The notes: generated by a model not told the origin, from the letters alone. A DNA stretch of 64,000 nucleotides from Pontibacter deserti (GCF_023630255.1 NZ_JALPRS010000001.1:186001-250000), one strand, 5' to 3'. Numbered from the stretch's first letter, positions 17,269-27,152 are shown. Program-made: numbers and translations.

Positions 17269-17877
17269 ATGGAAAGCAAAACCATAAAACATAAATCCGG
17301 ATTCTGGGACGTGGTGAAGTCGCTGGTGAGTGGCCTGCGCCTGACGTGGAAGCACTTTGTGCGTGCCAAGAACCGCCGTACCCCGGAGTATGTAACCGAT
17401 AAAAACTATTTTAACCAACCCGATGGACTGGTAACGCTGAAGTACCCTTACGAGGCCATACCTGTACCTGACAACGGCCGCTACCGCCTGCACAACGAAA
17501 TAGATGACTGCATCGTCTGTGACCTATGCGCTAAAATTTGCCCGGTAAACTGCATAACCATAGAGTCTGTAAAAGCAACTGAAGAGATTGGCGTAACCTC
17601 TGATGGCACAAAGAAACGCCTGTATGCACCGGTATTCGATATTGATATGGCCAAGTGCTGCTACTGCGGCCTTTGCACCACTGTCTGTCCAACCGACTGC
17701 CTGACCATGACCCCAGTGTACGATTTCGCGGAAGTAGACATCAAAAACATGATCTACCACTTCACTGATCTAAGCCCGGAGCAGGCTGAAGAGAAAAAGC
17801 TACTACTGGCAAAGCAGCAGGAAGAAATGGCCGCAGCAAAAGCAGCAGCGTTGGCAGCCAAAAAGCAACAAGGCTAA
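17269..17877 (+). CDS. nuoI: NADH-quinone oxidoreductase subunit I
   Basis: Peripheral-arm subunit carrying two 4Fe-4S clusters (N6a and N6b) that pass electrons towards quinone. The cluster motifs CIVCDLCAKICPVNC (near 82) and CCYCGLCTTVCPTDC (near 127) are complete. At 202 aa it is somewhat longer than many NuoI because of a lysine- and alanine-rich helical tail. It follows nuoH after a repeat-bearing 136-bp gap and precedes nuoJ by 29 bp. Confidence 0.97.
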   Translation: MESKTIKHKSGFWDVVKSLVSGLRLTWKHFVRAKNRRTPEYVTDKNYFNQPDGLVTLKYPYEAIPVPDNGRYRLHNEIDDCIVCDLCAKICPVNCITIESVKATEEIGVTSDGTKKRLYAPVFDIDMAKCCYCGLCTTVCPTDCLTMTPVYDFAEVDIKNMIYHFTDLSPEQAEEKKLLLAKQQEEMAAAKAAALAAKKQQG

Positions 17878-17906
17878 CTGATTACTGTTAACTGATAACT
17901 GAAAAA

Positions 17907-18419
17907 ATGCTTTTCTACATCTTCGCCATACTTGCCATAGTTTCGGGAGCTTACATGGTGCTGACGCGCAACCTGCTGTATGCGGGTTTTTCGCTGCTCA
18001 TTACGCTACTAAGTATTGCTGGCATTTACGTACTGCTTTTCGCTGATTTTATAGCTGTTACCCAACTGATGGTGTATGTGGGCGGGGTGCTGGTGCTTAT
18101 ACTTTTCGGTATCATGCTGAGCAGCCGTGTACACGACAAATCAGTACTGTCGGAGAATGTGAACACAGTATGGGGGACGTTGATAGCCGGACTTATAGTT
18201 GTTGGCCTAAGTTATTCTATACTTAAAGCTAATATCAGCTCACTGCCCTGGTTACAGACAACAGAGTTAAATGTATTGGGTGACCAGAAAAGCACAGTGC
18301 AAACTATAGGTATAAAACTTATGACGGATTTTGTATTGCCTTTCGAAATCGCTTCGTTGCTGTTGCTGATTGCCCTGATGGGAGCCGCCTACATTGCCAC
18401 CGACAAACAGAAAGTATAG
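17907..18419 (+). CDS. nuoJ: NADH-quinone oxidoreductase subunit J
   Basis: Small membrane subunit of complex I, 170 aa with five hydrophobic segments. It shows the family pattern LLYAGFSLLITLLSIAGIYVLL followed by FIAVTQLMVYVGGVLVLILFGIML, which contains the conserved VGGVLVLILF helix. Its stop is only 2 bases from the nuoK start, so translation is coupled. The ATG at 17907 directly follows a short TAACTGAT-type tract. Confidence 0.96.
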   Translation: MLFYIFAILAIVSGAYMVLTRNLLYAGFSLLITLLSIAGIYVLLFADFIAVTQLMVYVGGVLVLILFGIMLSSRVHDKSVLSENVNTVWGTLIAGLIVVGLSYSILKANISSLPWLQTTELNVLGDQKSTVQTIGIKLMTDFVLPFEIASLLLLIALMGAAYIATDKQKV

Positions 18420-18421
18420 CT

Positions 18422-18733
18422 ATGGCACATATTCCATTAGAACATATTTTACTTCTGAGCGCTGTACTTTTCAGCCTGGGCATATTGGCTGTTATTACCA
18501 AACGCCACGCGGTGGTAGTGCTGATGGGCATTGAGCTGATATTTAATGCTGCAAACTTAAACCTTGTTGCCTTCAGCCGTCATGATCCTCAATTGTTGCA
18601 GGGGCAGCTTTTCTCGCTGTTTGTTATAGTTGTAGCCGCCGCCGAAGCTGCCGTTGCCTTAGCCATTGTGCTGCGCGTGTACCAGCACTTCAAAACTGCC
18701 AACTTAAATGAGATTGCCACAGTAGAGAACTAG
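18422..18733 (+). CDS. nuoK: NADH-quinone oxidoreductase subunit K
   Basis: Complex I membrane subunit of 103 aa with three transmembrane helices. VLMGIELIFNAANLNLV contains the conserved membrane glutamate of helix 2, and VVAAAEAAVALAIVL carries that of helix 3, both needed for proton translocation. Its stop is followed after one base by the ATG of a metal-transporter gene, an unusual neighbour. Confidence 0.97.
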   Translation: MAHIPLEHILLLSAVLFSLGILAVITKRHAVVVLMGIELIFNAANLNLVAFSRHDPQLLQGQLFSLFVIVVAAAEAAVALAIVLRVYQHFKTANLNEIATVEN

Positions 18734-18734
18734 T

Positions 18735-19532
18735 ATGGTAAACAAGTCGACCTTTAGGGTTTCTAAAATGGATTGTCCTTCTGAAGAACAGATGATCCGG
18801 ATGAAACTGGAAGGCGATAAAAGTATAAAGCAGCTGGATTTCGATATCCCGAACAGACTATTAACAGTTTACCATAGCGGAGGAACTGCAACTATAGCAG
18901 GTGCTATCAACGAGCTAAACCTCAATTCTACATTACTTTCCACTGAGCAAACCGAAGCTACGCCTACAACATTACAGCCTACAGCCGATAGAAAATTGCT
19001 CTGGATAGTGCTGCTTATCAACTCTGGCTTTTTTCTGCTGGAGATCGTCACCGGGTTTATTTCTAAGTCGATGGGTTTGGTGGCCGATTCGCTGGATATG
19101 CTGGCGGATGCTTTTGTGTATGGTTTGGCCTTGTTTGCAGTAGGTGGAGCCGTGAGACGGAAAAAAAGTATAGCCAGAATAAGTGGGTTTCTTCAGCTTG
19201 GGCTTGCCGTGTTAGGCTTTTTTGAAGTAATCCGAAGGTTTCTGGGGTACGAAGAAGTGCCTGTTTTTCAGACCATGATCATTATTTCTTTCTTGGCGCT
19301 GATAGGAAATGCTACCTCTTTATACATCCTCCAGAAGTCCGGAAGCAAGGAGGCGCATATGCAGGCTAGCGTGATTTTTACATCTAACGACGTGATCGCA
19401 AATATTGGTGTAATTATAGCCGGCTCACTGGTATACTTTACAAACGATAACTTACCAGACTTACTTATTGGTGCAATTGTGTTTCTGTTGGTTGCTAGAG
19501 GAGCTTTCCGTATCCTGAAGCTGGCTAACTAA
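18735..19532 (+). CDS. HMA-domain cation diffusion facilitator-type transporter
   Basis: A 265-aa protein with an N-terminal heavy-metal-associated-like domain (FRVSKMDCPSEEQMIRMKL, about 1-70; a single Cys rather than CxxC) followed by a CDF-like membrane domain from about 90. GLVADSLDMLADAFVYGLAL supplies the DxxxD pattern of membrane helix 2, and EAHMQASVIFTSNDVIANIG resembles the partner helix with His and Asp. It is expected to export a divalent metal from the cytosol. It lies one base after nuoK and 100 bases before nuoL, inside the complex I operon, which is odd. Confidence 0.8.
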   Translation: MVNKSTFRVSKMDCPSEEQMIRMKLEGDKSIKQLDFDIPNRLLTVYHSGGTATIAGAINELNLNSTLLSTEQTEATPTTLQPTADRKLLWIVLLINSGFFLLEIVTGFISKSMGLVADSLDMLADAFVYGLALFAVGGAVRRKKSIARISGFLQLGLAVLGFFEVIRRFLGYEEVPVFQTMIIISFLALIGNATSLYILQKSGSKEAHMQASVIFTSNDVIANIGVIIAGSLVYFTNDNLPDLLIGAIVFLLVARGAFRILKLAN

Positions 19533-19632
19533 AGAATTAGTGTTTTCTTATATATAGAGTTGAAGATTGGCTATTAATAGAAACACTTTCTGCTTAACTT
19601 TGGCGACAGAATCTACATAAGAAAGTATAAAC

Positions 19633-21813
19633 TTGGAGCTTACCGAACTACTGAAGCCGCTGGCTGGCACGCCCCAAACCACTACCGCGTTGGTAGTGCT
19701 GCTGTTGCCGCTACTGGCTTTTTTTGTGCTGTTCTGTTTTGGTAAGCGTTTGCCTCGTCGTGGCGACTGGCTGGCGATCGGTATCTCGGCTATCACTTTT
19801 GCGCTTTCGGTTTACCTTTTCACCCAAACCTGGAACACCGCTACTTTTCACACGCGTACCACCTGGTTTAGCCTGCCCTCAAGTATAGTTTCTGATTTTA
19901 CAGCCGGAATTCTGCTGGATAACCTGACCGTGCTGATGCTGGTGATCGTGACCTTCATCTCCACGCTGGTGCAGTTATTCTCGGTAGGCTACATGCACGG
20001 CGACACAGGCTACCACCGCTACTTTGCTTACCTGGGGTTGTTTACGTTCAGCATGCTAGGTATTGTGCTGGTAGATAACCTGTTGCTGCTGTTTATTTTC
20101 TGGGAATTAGTGGGTTTTTCATCGTACCTGCTTATCGGTTTCTGGTTTGAGCGGCCGGCAGCTGTGGCCGCTAACAAAAAAGCCTTCCTGGTGAACAGGG
20201 TAGGGGATATTGGGTTGTTGCTTGGCCTGTTTGCCTTTTATACTTACTTCCGCACTTTCGACCTGGAAACGCTTCGTACACTCATAAGTGCCGGCAACTG
20301 GTCAGACAATAGCTTTATACTTGACTATACTTTAAACGGGGAGCTGTGGCAACTGGAGCTAAGTTCGCTGCTGCTTACTTTAGCCGGATTAGGTTTGTTT
20401 ATGGGGTGTGTGGGTAAGTCGGCGCAGTTTCCGCTGCAGATCTGGTTACCGGACGCCATGCAGGGCCCAACGCCGGTTTCGTCGCTGATACATGCGGCAA
20501 CCATGGTCGCAGCAGGTGTATACTTGCTGGCTCGCTGTTATGCTCTTTTCACCCCGGATACGCTCACGGTTATAGCTATCGTTGGTGCCATTACCGCATT
20601 GCTAGGTGCTATTGCAGCCCTCACGCAATACGACATAAAAGCAGTTCTGGCCTTTTCTACCATCTCTCAGTTGGGATATATGGTAATGGGTATGGGCACA
20701 GGGGCACACGATGCGTCACTTTTCCACCTGACGACGCACGCATTCTTTAAGGCTGCTTTGTTCCTCAATGCTGGTATCATCATCCATGCCATGCACCGTG
20801 CGTTGTATCATGTACATCAACCTGCCACAAGTATAGATCCTCAGGATATCCGCAACATGGGTGGCCTACGCAAGGCCATGCCAATTACATTTTATACTTA
20901 CTTGCTGGCGGCTGCAGCTTTGGTTGGTTTGCCATTGTTTTCTGGTTTCCTTTCGAAGGATGCTATACTTTCAGGAAGCTGGGCCTGGGCACAAACCATG
21001 AGCGCGAACGGCAACAACTTATACTTTGTAGTTCCGGTAATCGGCTTTACAGTGGTGCTGCTCACGGCTTTTTACATGGCCCGCCACATGTGGTTCATGT
21101 TTTTCGGTAGCTTCCGTTTGCCTTTTAATATACAGCAGGTGCGCCTTTCCGCTGAAAGGGAAAATGAGCGCGTAATGGTTTTGCCGGTGGTCTTGCTGGC
21201 CATACTTTCGCTGGGAATTTTCTTCTCGCTTAACCCATTAAGCTTCAGTAATAGCTGGGTGATGAACGGGATCAGCCTAAAAGCTACAACTGATGGCGCT
21301 CTACTGGCAGACGAGCTTTTGCAGGCAGTAACAGCGCAGGACGAGGCCAATCATACAGCACATTTGGTTATTGGTATACTTTCCGCTGTGTTGGGTGTGG
21401 CTGGTATAGGACTGGCTATCAGCAAGTATAAAAACAGAACCAGCGAAGCCCTGCTACATGCGCAGCCGAAGGGTTTGTCAAGCAGAGTTTCTTACAACCA
21501 TTTTTACCTGGATAACTTCTTCAATACCACATTTGTAAAGCCAGCACTCTGGACAGCTACCACACTTTACCGCGTAGATAAGCGCATCATAGATTATAGC
21601 CTGAACTATGGCAGCAAGTGGTTGGTCGTGATTTCGAAGATAGTTGGCTGGTTTGACAGGTTAGTGGTAGATGGATTGGTATGGCTGGTAGGAGCGCTTT
21701 CGAAAGTGTTCGGTATGCTGGGCCGCAACCTGCAGAATGGCAAAGTGCAGAGCTATTATGCGTACTCGCTTTTCGGATTTATTTTGATAATACTATATAT
21801 CGTGCTGTTTTAA
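19633..21813 (+). CDS. nuoL: NADH-quinone oxidoreductase subunit L
   Basis: Largest antiporter-like proton-pumping subunit of complex I, 726 aa with many membrane helices. Landmarks are FWELVGFSSYLLIGFWFERP with the key glutamate, GKSAQFPLQIWLPDAMQGPTPVSSLIHAATMVAAG with the key lysine, and THAFFKAALFLNAG. The start appears to be TTG (19633) because no ATG lies before the first membrane helix. The long C-terminal segment matches the lateral helix of NuoL. Confidence 0.96.
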   Translation: MELTELLKPLAGTPQTTTALVVLLLPLLAFFVLFCFGKRLPRRGDWLAIGISAITFALSVYLFTQTWNTATFHTRTTWFSLPSSIVSDFTAGILLDNLTVLMLVIVTFISTLVQLFSVGYMHGDTGYHRYFAYLGLFTFSMLGIVLVDNLLLLFIFWELVGFSSYLLIGFWFERPAAVAANKKAFLVNRVGDIGLLLGLFAFYTYFRTFDLETLRTLISAGNWSDNSFILDYTLNGELWQLELSSLLLTLAGLGLFMGCVGKSAQFPLQIWLPDAMQGPTPVSSLIHAATMVAAGVYLLARCYALFTPDTLTVIAIVGAITALLGAIAALTQYDIKAVLAFSTISQLGYMVMGMGTGAHDASLFHLTTHAFFKAALFLNAGIIIHAMHRALYHVHQPATSIDPQDIRNMGGLRKAMPITFYTYLLAAAALVGLPLFSGFLSKDAILSGSWAWAQTMSANGNNLYFVVPVIGFTVVLLTAFYMARHMWFMFFGSFRLPFNIQQVRLSAERENERVMVLPVVLLAILSLGIFFSLNPLSFSNSWVMNGISLKATTDGALLADELLQAVTAQDEANHTAHLVIGILSAVLGVAGIGLAISKYKNRTSEALLHAQPKGLSSRVSYNHFYLDNFFNTTFVKPALWTATTLYRVDKRIIDYSLNYGSKWLVVISKIVGWFDRLVVDGLVWLVGALSKVFGMLGRNLQNGKVQSYYAYSLFGFILIILYIVLF

Positions 21814-21886
21814 AGTATCTTTGAGTTGAAAATGTGGAGATAAACCGACATGATCTTAATGCTTGTCAGCCCAAAGCAACTAAAGT

Positions 21887-21926
21887 AAAAACTCGTAACT
21901 CATAACTCAGAATTCGTAACTCTTGA
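21887..21926 (+). repeat. degenerate 7-nt AACTCxx tract before nuoM
   Basis: Five to six units of AACTCNN (AACTCGT, AACTCAT, AACTCAG, AATTCGT, AACTCTT) run directly into the TTG start of nuoM. It belongs to the same family as the tracts at 12721, 13315, 30503 and 35180. Confidence 0.6.
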
Positions 21927-23668
21927 CTGATTTTATACTTAGTAGCCTTATTTTTTCACCATTGTTAGCAGCGTTTGTGTTGTTGCTGATGCCTGCGCGC
22001 ATGCAAAAGCCTATGAAAGCAATAGCTTTAGGTGGGGCGTTGGTGCAGATGGTGCTGGCTATACTTCTATACTTCCGGTTTGATGGTGCCGCCACGGCCA
22101 ACGGACAACAAGGCTACCAGTTTGTAGAGAAACTAGACTGGATCGGCTTTTCGTTGGGTAGCCTGGGCCGTTTCCAGATCGAGTATTTTGTAGGGGTGGA
22201 TGGCATCAGTATCAGCATGGTGCTGCTCACGGGTATCATCGGTGTTATCGGCGTTATCTCCTCCTGGACCATCAAAAAGAACATTAAAGGCTATTTCCTG
22301 CTGTACCTGTTGCTGCTTACGAGCGTAATGGGCTGTTTTCTGGCGCTGGATTTCTTCCTGTTCTACCTGTTTTTCGAGTTCATGCTCCTGCCGATGTACT
22401 TCCTGATTGGTATCTGGGGTGGGCCGAAACGCGAATATGCTGCCATTAAGTTCTTCATTTATACCTTAGTAGGTTCGCTTTTCATCCTGATCGTGATGAT
22501 CGGGCTTTATACTTCGGTGATAGACCCGGCGGCGACAGCTGCGCAGTTGGATATGTTGCAGCAGGATGGTACTAATCCGAATGTGATCCTGCAGGTACAG
22601 CAACTATTGCAGCAAAATGCCATTAGTAGTGCCGACATCGTGCGTACGTTCAGCATTCCGGCCATGATGGATCCTGCCAACTTTATACCTGGTAGTTTAC
22701 TGCATGTGCTGTCTGGTACAGTGCTGTGGGATCTGCCCATTCGCTTTATCGCCTTTCTGTTACTGTTTGCCGGTTTTGCTATTAAAGTGCCATCTGTGCC
22801 GGTGCATACCTGGTTACCAGATGCGCACGTTGAAGCGCCAACGCCCATCTCTGTTCTACTGGCAGCTATACTTCTGAAAGTAGGTGGCTATGGTTTAATA
22901 AGAATTGTGTACCCGATCTTCCCTGATGCAGGTGCTTATTTTGCCGTGCTGGTTGGTGGTCTGGGTGTACTTTCCATTATTTATGGTGCACTTTGCGCGC
23001 TGGCCATGAACGACCTGAAAAAGCTGATCGCTTACTCATCTGTGTCGCATATGGGTTTTGTGCTGCTGGGGCTGGCTTCGCTTACTTCCGAAGGTGTGAA
23101 CGGTGCTATCTACATGATGTTCAGCCATGGCATTATTTCGGCGATGCTTTTCCTGGTGGTAGGCGTTATCTACGACCGCGCCCACGACCGTATGATTCTG
23201 AATTTCCGAGGCCTTGCCAAGCGCATGCCGGCTTATACTACGTTTGTAGTGATCGCCTTTTTTGCTTCGTTGGGTTTGCCTGGTTTCTCTGGTTTTATAG
23301 CAGAATTGCTGGTGCTGGTAGGAGGTTTTAGCTCTCCTGATATCACAGGTTTGCTACCACGCTGGCTGACAATTGTGGCTGTTTTCGGGTTGTTGTTGGC
23401 TGCGGCTTATTACCTGTGGGCTTTGCAAAGAATGTTCTTCGGGAAATACTGGATCTTCCCGGAGCTGCGCGAAAAAGCTTCCATGTCTGACCTGAACGCA
23501 CGTGAATACCTGATGTTGGTACCGCTGGCTATACTTGCCTTGCTGTTCGGTATTTTTCCGCACCTGCTACTGGATAAGATCGGAATGGCGGCGCAGGGTT
23601 TTACCGAACTGGTGCTCCAAAATGGGCAGGAACAGCTTAATATGGTGTTGTCTACGATCATTAAGTAA
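21923..23668 (+). CDS. nuoM: NADH-quinone oxidoreductase subunit M
   Basis: Antiporter-like membrane subunit of complex I, 581 aa. Family landmarks are FEFMLLPMYFLIGIWGG with the proton-channel glutamate, FAIKVPSVPVHTWLPDAHVEAPTPISVLLAAILLKVGGYG, and SSVSHMGFVLLGL. The start is TTG (21923), the last unit of an AACTC tract; no nearer ATG precedes the first helix. An insertion around 200-265 (rich in Gln and Ala) sits between helices. Its stop abuts the nuoN GTG start with no gap. Confidence 0.96.
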   Translation: MTDFILSSLIFSPLLAAFVLLLMPARMQKPMKAIALGGALVQMVLAILLYFRFDGAATANGQQGYQFVEKLDWIGFSLGSLGRFQIEYFVGVDGISISMVLLTGIIGVIGVISSWTIKKNIKGYFLLYLLLLTSVMGCFLALDFFLFYLFFEFMLLPMYFLIGIWGGPKREYAAIKFFIYTLVGSLFILIVMIGLYTSVIDPAATAAQLDMLQQDGTNPNVILQVQQLLQQNAISSADIVRTFSIPAMMDPANFIPGSLLHVLSGTVLWDLPIRFIAFLLLFAGFAIKVPSVPVHTWLPDAHVEAPTPISVLLAAILLKVGGYGLIRIVYPIFPDAGAYFAVLVGGLGVLSIIYGALCALAMNDLKKLIAYSSVSHMGFVLLGLASLTSEGVNGAIYMMFSHGIISAMLFLVVGVIYDRAHDRMILNFRGLAKRMPAYTTFVVIAFFASLGLPGFSGFIAELLVLVGGFSSPDITGLLPRWLTIVAVFGLLLAAAYYLWALQRMFFGKYWIFPELREKASMSDLNAREYLMLVPLAILALLFGIFPHLLLDKIGMAAQGFTELVLQNGQEQLNMVLSTIIK

Positions 23669-25183
23669 GTGAAAGAGCAAGCCACCAACCTTAGCCAGTC
23701 GATTGACGCCATTTTAGCCGGGGCAGGTTCGCTGTTGCCGGAGTTGCTGCTGGCCGGTTTCTTCCTGCTGCTCGTTACGTTCGACCTGTTCAAGTCTAAA
23801 ACTATAAAACAGCTGCTGCCGTGGCTGGCTCTTACCGCTCTTTTCTCTGCTTTTATACTTCAGATCTTAGGAGGCTATACTTCGGGTGGCGTGCAGTTCC
23901 TGAACCTGTTGCGCTCTGATGGGCTGGCACGGTACAGCGGAATCCTGTTCAGTGCAGCAGGTATCTTTACCATCCTTCTCTCACTTCAAAGCAGATCACT
24001 TGAGAAGCTGAAAGAAGGCAAAGGCGAATATTATGCCCTTATCCTGATGCTGGTGCTGGGCCTGAACCTGATGGCAAAGTCCATTAACCTGTTGATGGTT
24101 TTCCTGGCTATCGAAGTTGTTTCTATAGCTTCCTATATCCTGACATTAACTTTAAAACAGGAAAAACGTGCGGTGGAGGCAGGCCTGAAGTATATTCTGT
24201 ATGGTACTTTGTCGGCGGGTGTGATGCTATATGGCATGTCGTTTTTCTATGGCTTTACCGGCTCGCTCAACTACACCGAAGGCTCTTTCTGGCAGGCGCT
24301 TTTGCAGGCTGATTACCTGCTGGTAACGATAGTAGCTATACTTGTATTTGCCGGGTTCTTTTTTAAAATATCTGCGACTCCTTTCCATTTTTGGGTGCCA
24401 GATGTGTACCAGGGAGCGCCTATGCCTATCGTTGCCTTGTTCTCTACAGGGCCAAAAATGGCAGGCATCATTGTTATACTTCGCTTCGTTGCTGCCTTTT
24501 CCGACCCGGCTGTAGCAAGTTATTTTGATGATATTCTTTGGTTCCTGGGTATTGCAGCGCTGGCAACGTTAATCATCGGTAACTTTACCGCACTCTGGCA
24601 AAATACGCCGCGCCGACTGATGGCTTATTCGTCGGTTTCGCATGCAGGTTTTCTGCTGATGGCACTGCTGGCTTTTGGTACCAACTATACTTCGAGCGTA
24701 CTCTTTTACCTGACGGTGCTGCTGTTCATGAGCTATGGTGTTTTCCTTTTCCTGCAGCTATCCGAAGAGAACTTTGGGATTACAAAGCTGGAGCATTTTA
24801 CTGGATTAGGACATAAACTGCCTTACCTGGGTGCCATGGCTTTGCTATACTTGCTGTCGCTTACGGGGCTTCCGCCGCTGGCTGGTTTTATGGGCAAGCT
24901 ACTTATTTTTAGCAATGTCTGGGAGGCCTATTCTTCTTCCAATCAAACCATGCTGCTTATACTTTTGGTGGCGGGTGTGCTGCTTACGGGCGTGGCACTG
25001 TTTTATTATATCAGGATTCCGTACTACCTTTTCCTGAAAAGGAATTTAACTGAAGAAAAATTAGTTATTTCACTGTCGAATAAGCTGCTGCTGGCGTTTT
25101 TTGCGGTGCCGCTGCTGGTCCTGTTCTTTAAACCTGACCTGTTGCTGCTCTGGATCGAGAAACTGCTGGCTCAAGCATTTTAA
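23669..25183 (+). CDS. nuoN: NADH-quinone oxidoreductase subunit N
   Basis: Third antiporter-like subunit of complex I, 504 aa, 13-14 membrane helices. LMVFLAIEVVSIASYILTLT carries the conserved glutamate, FFFKISATPFHFWVPDVYQGAPMPIVALFSTGPKMAG the conserved lysine region, and YSSVSHAGFLLMALLAFG the third motif. The GTG start immediately follows the nuoM stop (TAA-GTG). It is the last gene of the nuo block; purF follows after 8 bases, so read-through is likely. Confidence 0.96.
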   Translation: MKEQATNLSQSIDAILAGAGSLLPELLLAGFFLLLVTFDLFKSKTIKQLLPWLALTALFSAFILQILGGYTSGGVQFLNLLRSDGLARYSGILFSAAGIFTILLSLQSRSLEKLKEGKGEYYALILMLVLGLNLMAKSINLLMVFLAIEVVSIASYILTLTLKQEKRAVEAGLKYILYGTLSAGVMLYGMSFFYGFTGSLNYTEGSFWQALLQADYLLVTIVAILVFAGFFFKISATPFHFWVPDVYQGAPMPIVALFSTGPKMAGIIVILRFVAAFSDPAVASYFDDILWFLGIAALATLIIGNFTALWQNTPRRLMAYSSVSHAGFLLMALLAFGTNYTSSVLFYLTVLLFMSYGVFLFLQLSEENFGITKLEHFTGLGHKLPYLGAMALLYLLSLTGLPPLAGFMGKLLIFSNVWEAYSSSNQTMLLILLVAGVLLTGVALFYYIRIPYYLFLKRNLTEEKLVISLSNKLLLAFFAVPLLVLFFKPDLLLLWIEKLLAQAF

Positions 25184-25191
25184 CAGCAAAC

Positions 25192-27084
25192 ATGAGCGAT
25201 TCAATAAAACACGAATGCGGTATTGCCCTGATCAGGCTCCGAAAACCAATTGAGTATTACGTTGAGAAGTATGGTACGCCCATGTACGGCGTTAACAAGT
25301 TGTTCCTGCTTATGCAGAAACAACATAACCGAGGCCAGGACGGGGCAGGCGTTGCCAGTATAAAAATTGACGCCGGTCCGGGCATGGAGTACATCAGCCG
25401 TTTCCGTTCTGTTAAGACCCGTGCTATAGACAGCATTTTCGGGAAGATCGGAAAAGAGTTTAAAGAGCTGAAGGAAAAACATCCGGAAAAAGCGGAAGAC
25501 ACGAACTGGGTTTGGCAGAACCTGCCTTTCCTGGGTGATGTATACCTGGGCCACCTGCGTTACGGTACGCACGGCGTAAACAGCGTAGACAACTGCCACC
25601 CAATGGTGCGCGAAAACAACTGGCGTAGCCGCAGCCTTGCTGTTGCCGGTAACTTTAACATGACCAACGTAGACGAGCAGTTCCAGAAACTGATCGAGTT
25701 GGGCCAGCACCCAAAACAAAAATCCGACACCATTACCGTTTTAGAAAAGATCGGCCATTTCCTGGACGAAGAGAACCAAGAGCTATTCGAATCTTATAAA
25801 AATGAGTTTACCAATAAAGAAATAACCAGCCTGATAGAAGAGAACCTTGATCTGGAGCGTGTGTTAAAGCGTGCCGCTAAGGACTTTGACGGTGGTTACG
25901 CCATGGCTGGCCTGACTGGTTACGGTGCTTCGTTTGTCGTCCGCGACCCGAACGGTATCCGCCCCGCTTATTATTACATTGATGATGAAGTGGTGGTGAT
26001 CGCTTCAGAAAAGCCTGCTATCAAGACGGCTTTTGATGTGGATTATGCGGCAATTAAAGAGATTACTCCGGGCCACGCGCTTATAGTGGATAAAGAGGGC
26101 AACCCATCGCTGAGAGAGATACTGGAGCCACGCGAGAAATTATCGTGCAGCTTCGAGCGTATCTACTTCTCTCGTGGTAACGACCCGGAGATCTACGAAG
26201 AGCGAAAGAACATGGGCAAGCGCCTGTGCAAGCAGATACTGGAAGCCGTTAACTACGACCTGAAAAATACTGTTTTCTCCTACATCCCGAACACAGCTGA
26301 AACTTCGTGGCTGGGGATGATGAAAGGGATTGAAGATTACCTGCGCAGCTACCGCAAACAAGCTATACTTAACCAACAGCTTTCTGAAGAGCAACTCGAT
26401 GAGATTCTGCAATTTAAGCCGCGTGCCGAGAAGCTGGTGATTAAGGACGTAAAGCTGCGTACTTTTATTACCGACGATAACAACCGCGATGACCTGGTTA
26501 CGCACGTGTACGACACGACTTACGAAGTGGTGAAGAAAGGTGTGGATACCTTGGTAGTGCTGGATGACTCTATTGTTCGTGGTACGACGCTGGAGAAGTC
26601 TATCATCAAAATGCTGGACAAGCTGGAGCCGAAAAAGATCATCATTGTGTCTTGTGCACCACAGATCCGTTACCCGGATTGCTATGGTATAGACATGAGC
26701 CGAGTGAAGGAGTTCGTAGCTTTCCGTGCTATGCTGGAGTTACTGAAAGATCGTGGCTTATACTTTAAAATAGATGAAGTATACGACAAGTGCGTCGCTG
26801 CAGAAGGTACAGAAGCTTTCAAAGAAACCAACTTTGTAAAAGAGCTTTTCGATTTATTTACGCATGACGAGATCTCAGCCAAAGTATCGGAAATTGTAAA
26901 AGCGCCGGAAGTAAAAGCAGAAGTACAGGTAATTTACCAAACCATTAACGACCTGCACCTGGCCTGCCCGAACCACAAAGGCGACTGGTACTTTACCGGT
27001 AACTATCCAACCCCAGGCGGTACACGTGTAGTAAACCGTGCCTTCATGAACTTTGTAGAGAAAAAAGCTGTGAGAGCTTACTAA
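25192..27084 (+). CDS. purF: amidophosphoribosyltransferase (long Bacteroidota form)
   Basis: First committed enzyme of purine synthesis: PRPP and glutamine give phosphoribosylamine. The N-terminal glutaminase domain has the catalytic cysteine in HECGIALIRL (Cys9, after an 8-residue stretch that may be removed) with HNRGQDGAGVA, LGHLRYGTHG and GNFNMTN. The C-terminal part has the PRPP site VVLDDSIVRGTTLEKS. At 630 aa it exceeds the usual 470-510: extra segments lie around 70-110 and 160-220 and at the tail. It is positioned 8 bp after nuoN and ends at a strong terminator. Confidence 0.92.
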   Translation: MSDSIKHECGIALIRLRKPIEYYVEKYGTPMYGVNKLFLLMQKQHNRGQDGAGVASIKIDAGPGMEYISRFRSVKTRAIDSIFGKIGKEFKELKEKHPEKAEDTNWVWQNLPFLGDVYLGHLRYGTHGVNSVDNCHPMVRENNWRSRSLAVAGNFNMTNVDEQFQKLIELGQHPKQKSDTITVLEKIGHFLDEENQELFESYKNEFTNKEITSLIEENLDLERVLKRAAKDFDGGYAMAGLTGYGASFVVRDPNGIRPAYYYIDDEVVVIASEKPAIKTAFDVDYAAIKEITPGHALIVDKEGNPSLREILEPREKLSCSFERIYFSRGNDPEIYEERKNMGKRLCKQILEAVNYDLKNTVFSYIPNTAETSWLGMMKGIEDYLRSYRKQAILNQQLSEEQLDEILQFKPRAEKLVIKDVKLRTFITDDNNRDDLVTHVYDTTYEVVKKGVDTLVVLDDSIVRGTTLEKSIIKMLDKLEPKKIIIVSCAPQIRYPDCYGIDMSRVKEFVAFRAMLELLKDRGLYFKIDEVYDKCVAAEGTEAFKETNFVKELFDLFTHDEISAKVSEIVKAPEVKAEVQVIYQTINDLHLACPNHKGDWYFTGNYPTPGGTRVVNRAFMNFVEKKAVRAY

Positions 27085-27097
27085 GCTAAACTATAGA

Positions 27098-27140
27098 TCA
27101 ATAAAAAAGCACTGCCTTATAAGCAGTGCTTTTTTATTGA
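27098..27140. terminator. bidirectional 18-bp terminator
   Basis: TCAATAAAAAAGCACTGC (27098-27115) pairs perfectly with 27123-27140. It ends the nuo-purF transcript on one side and the convergent MORN-repeat gene on the other. Confidence 0.85.
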
Positions 27141-27152
27141 TAGCTATACTTG

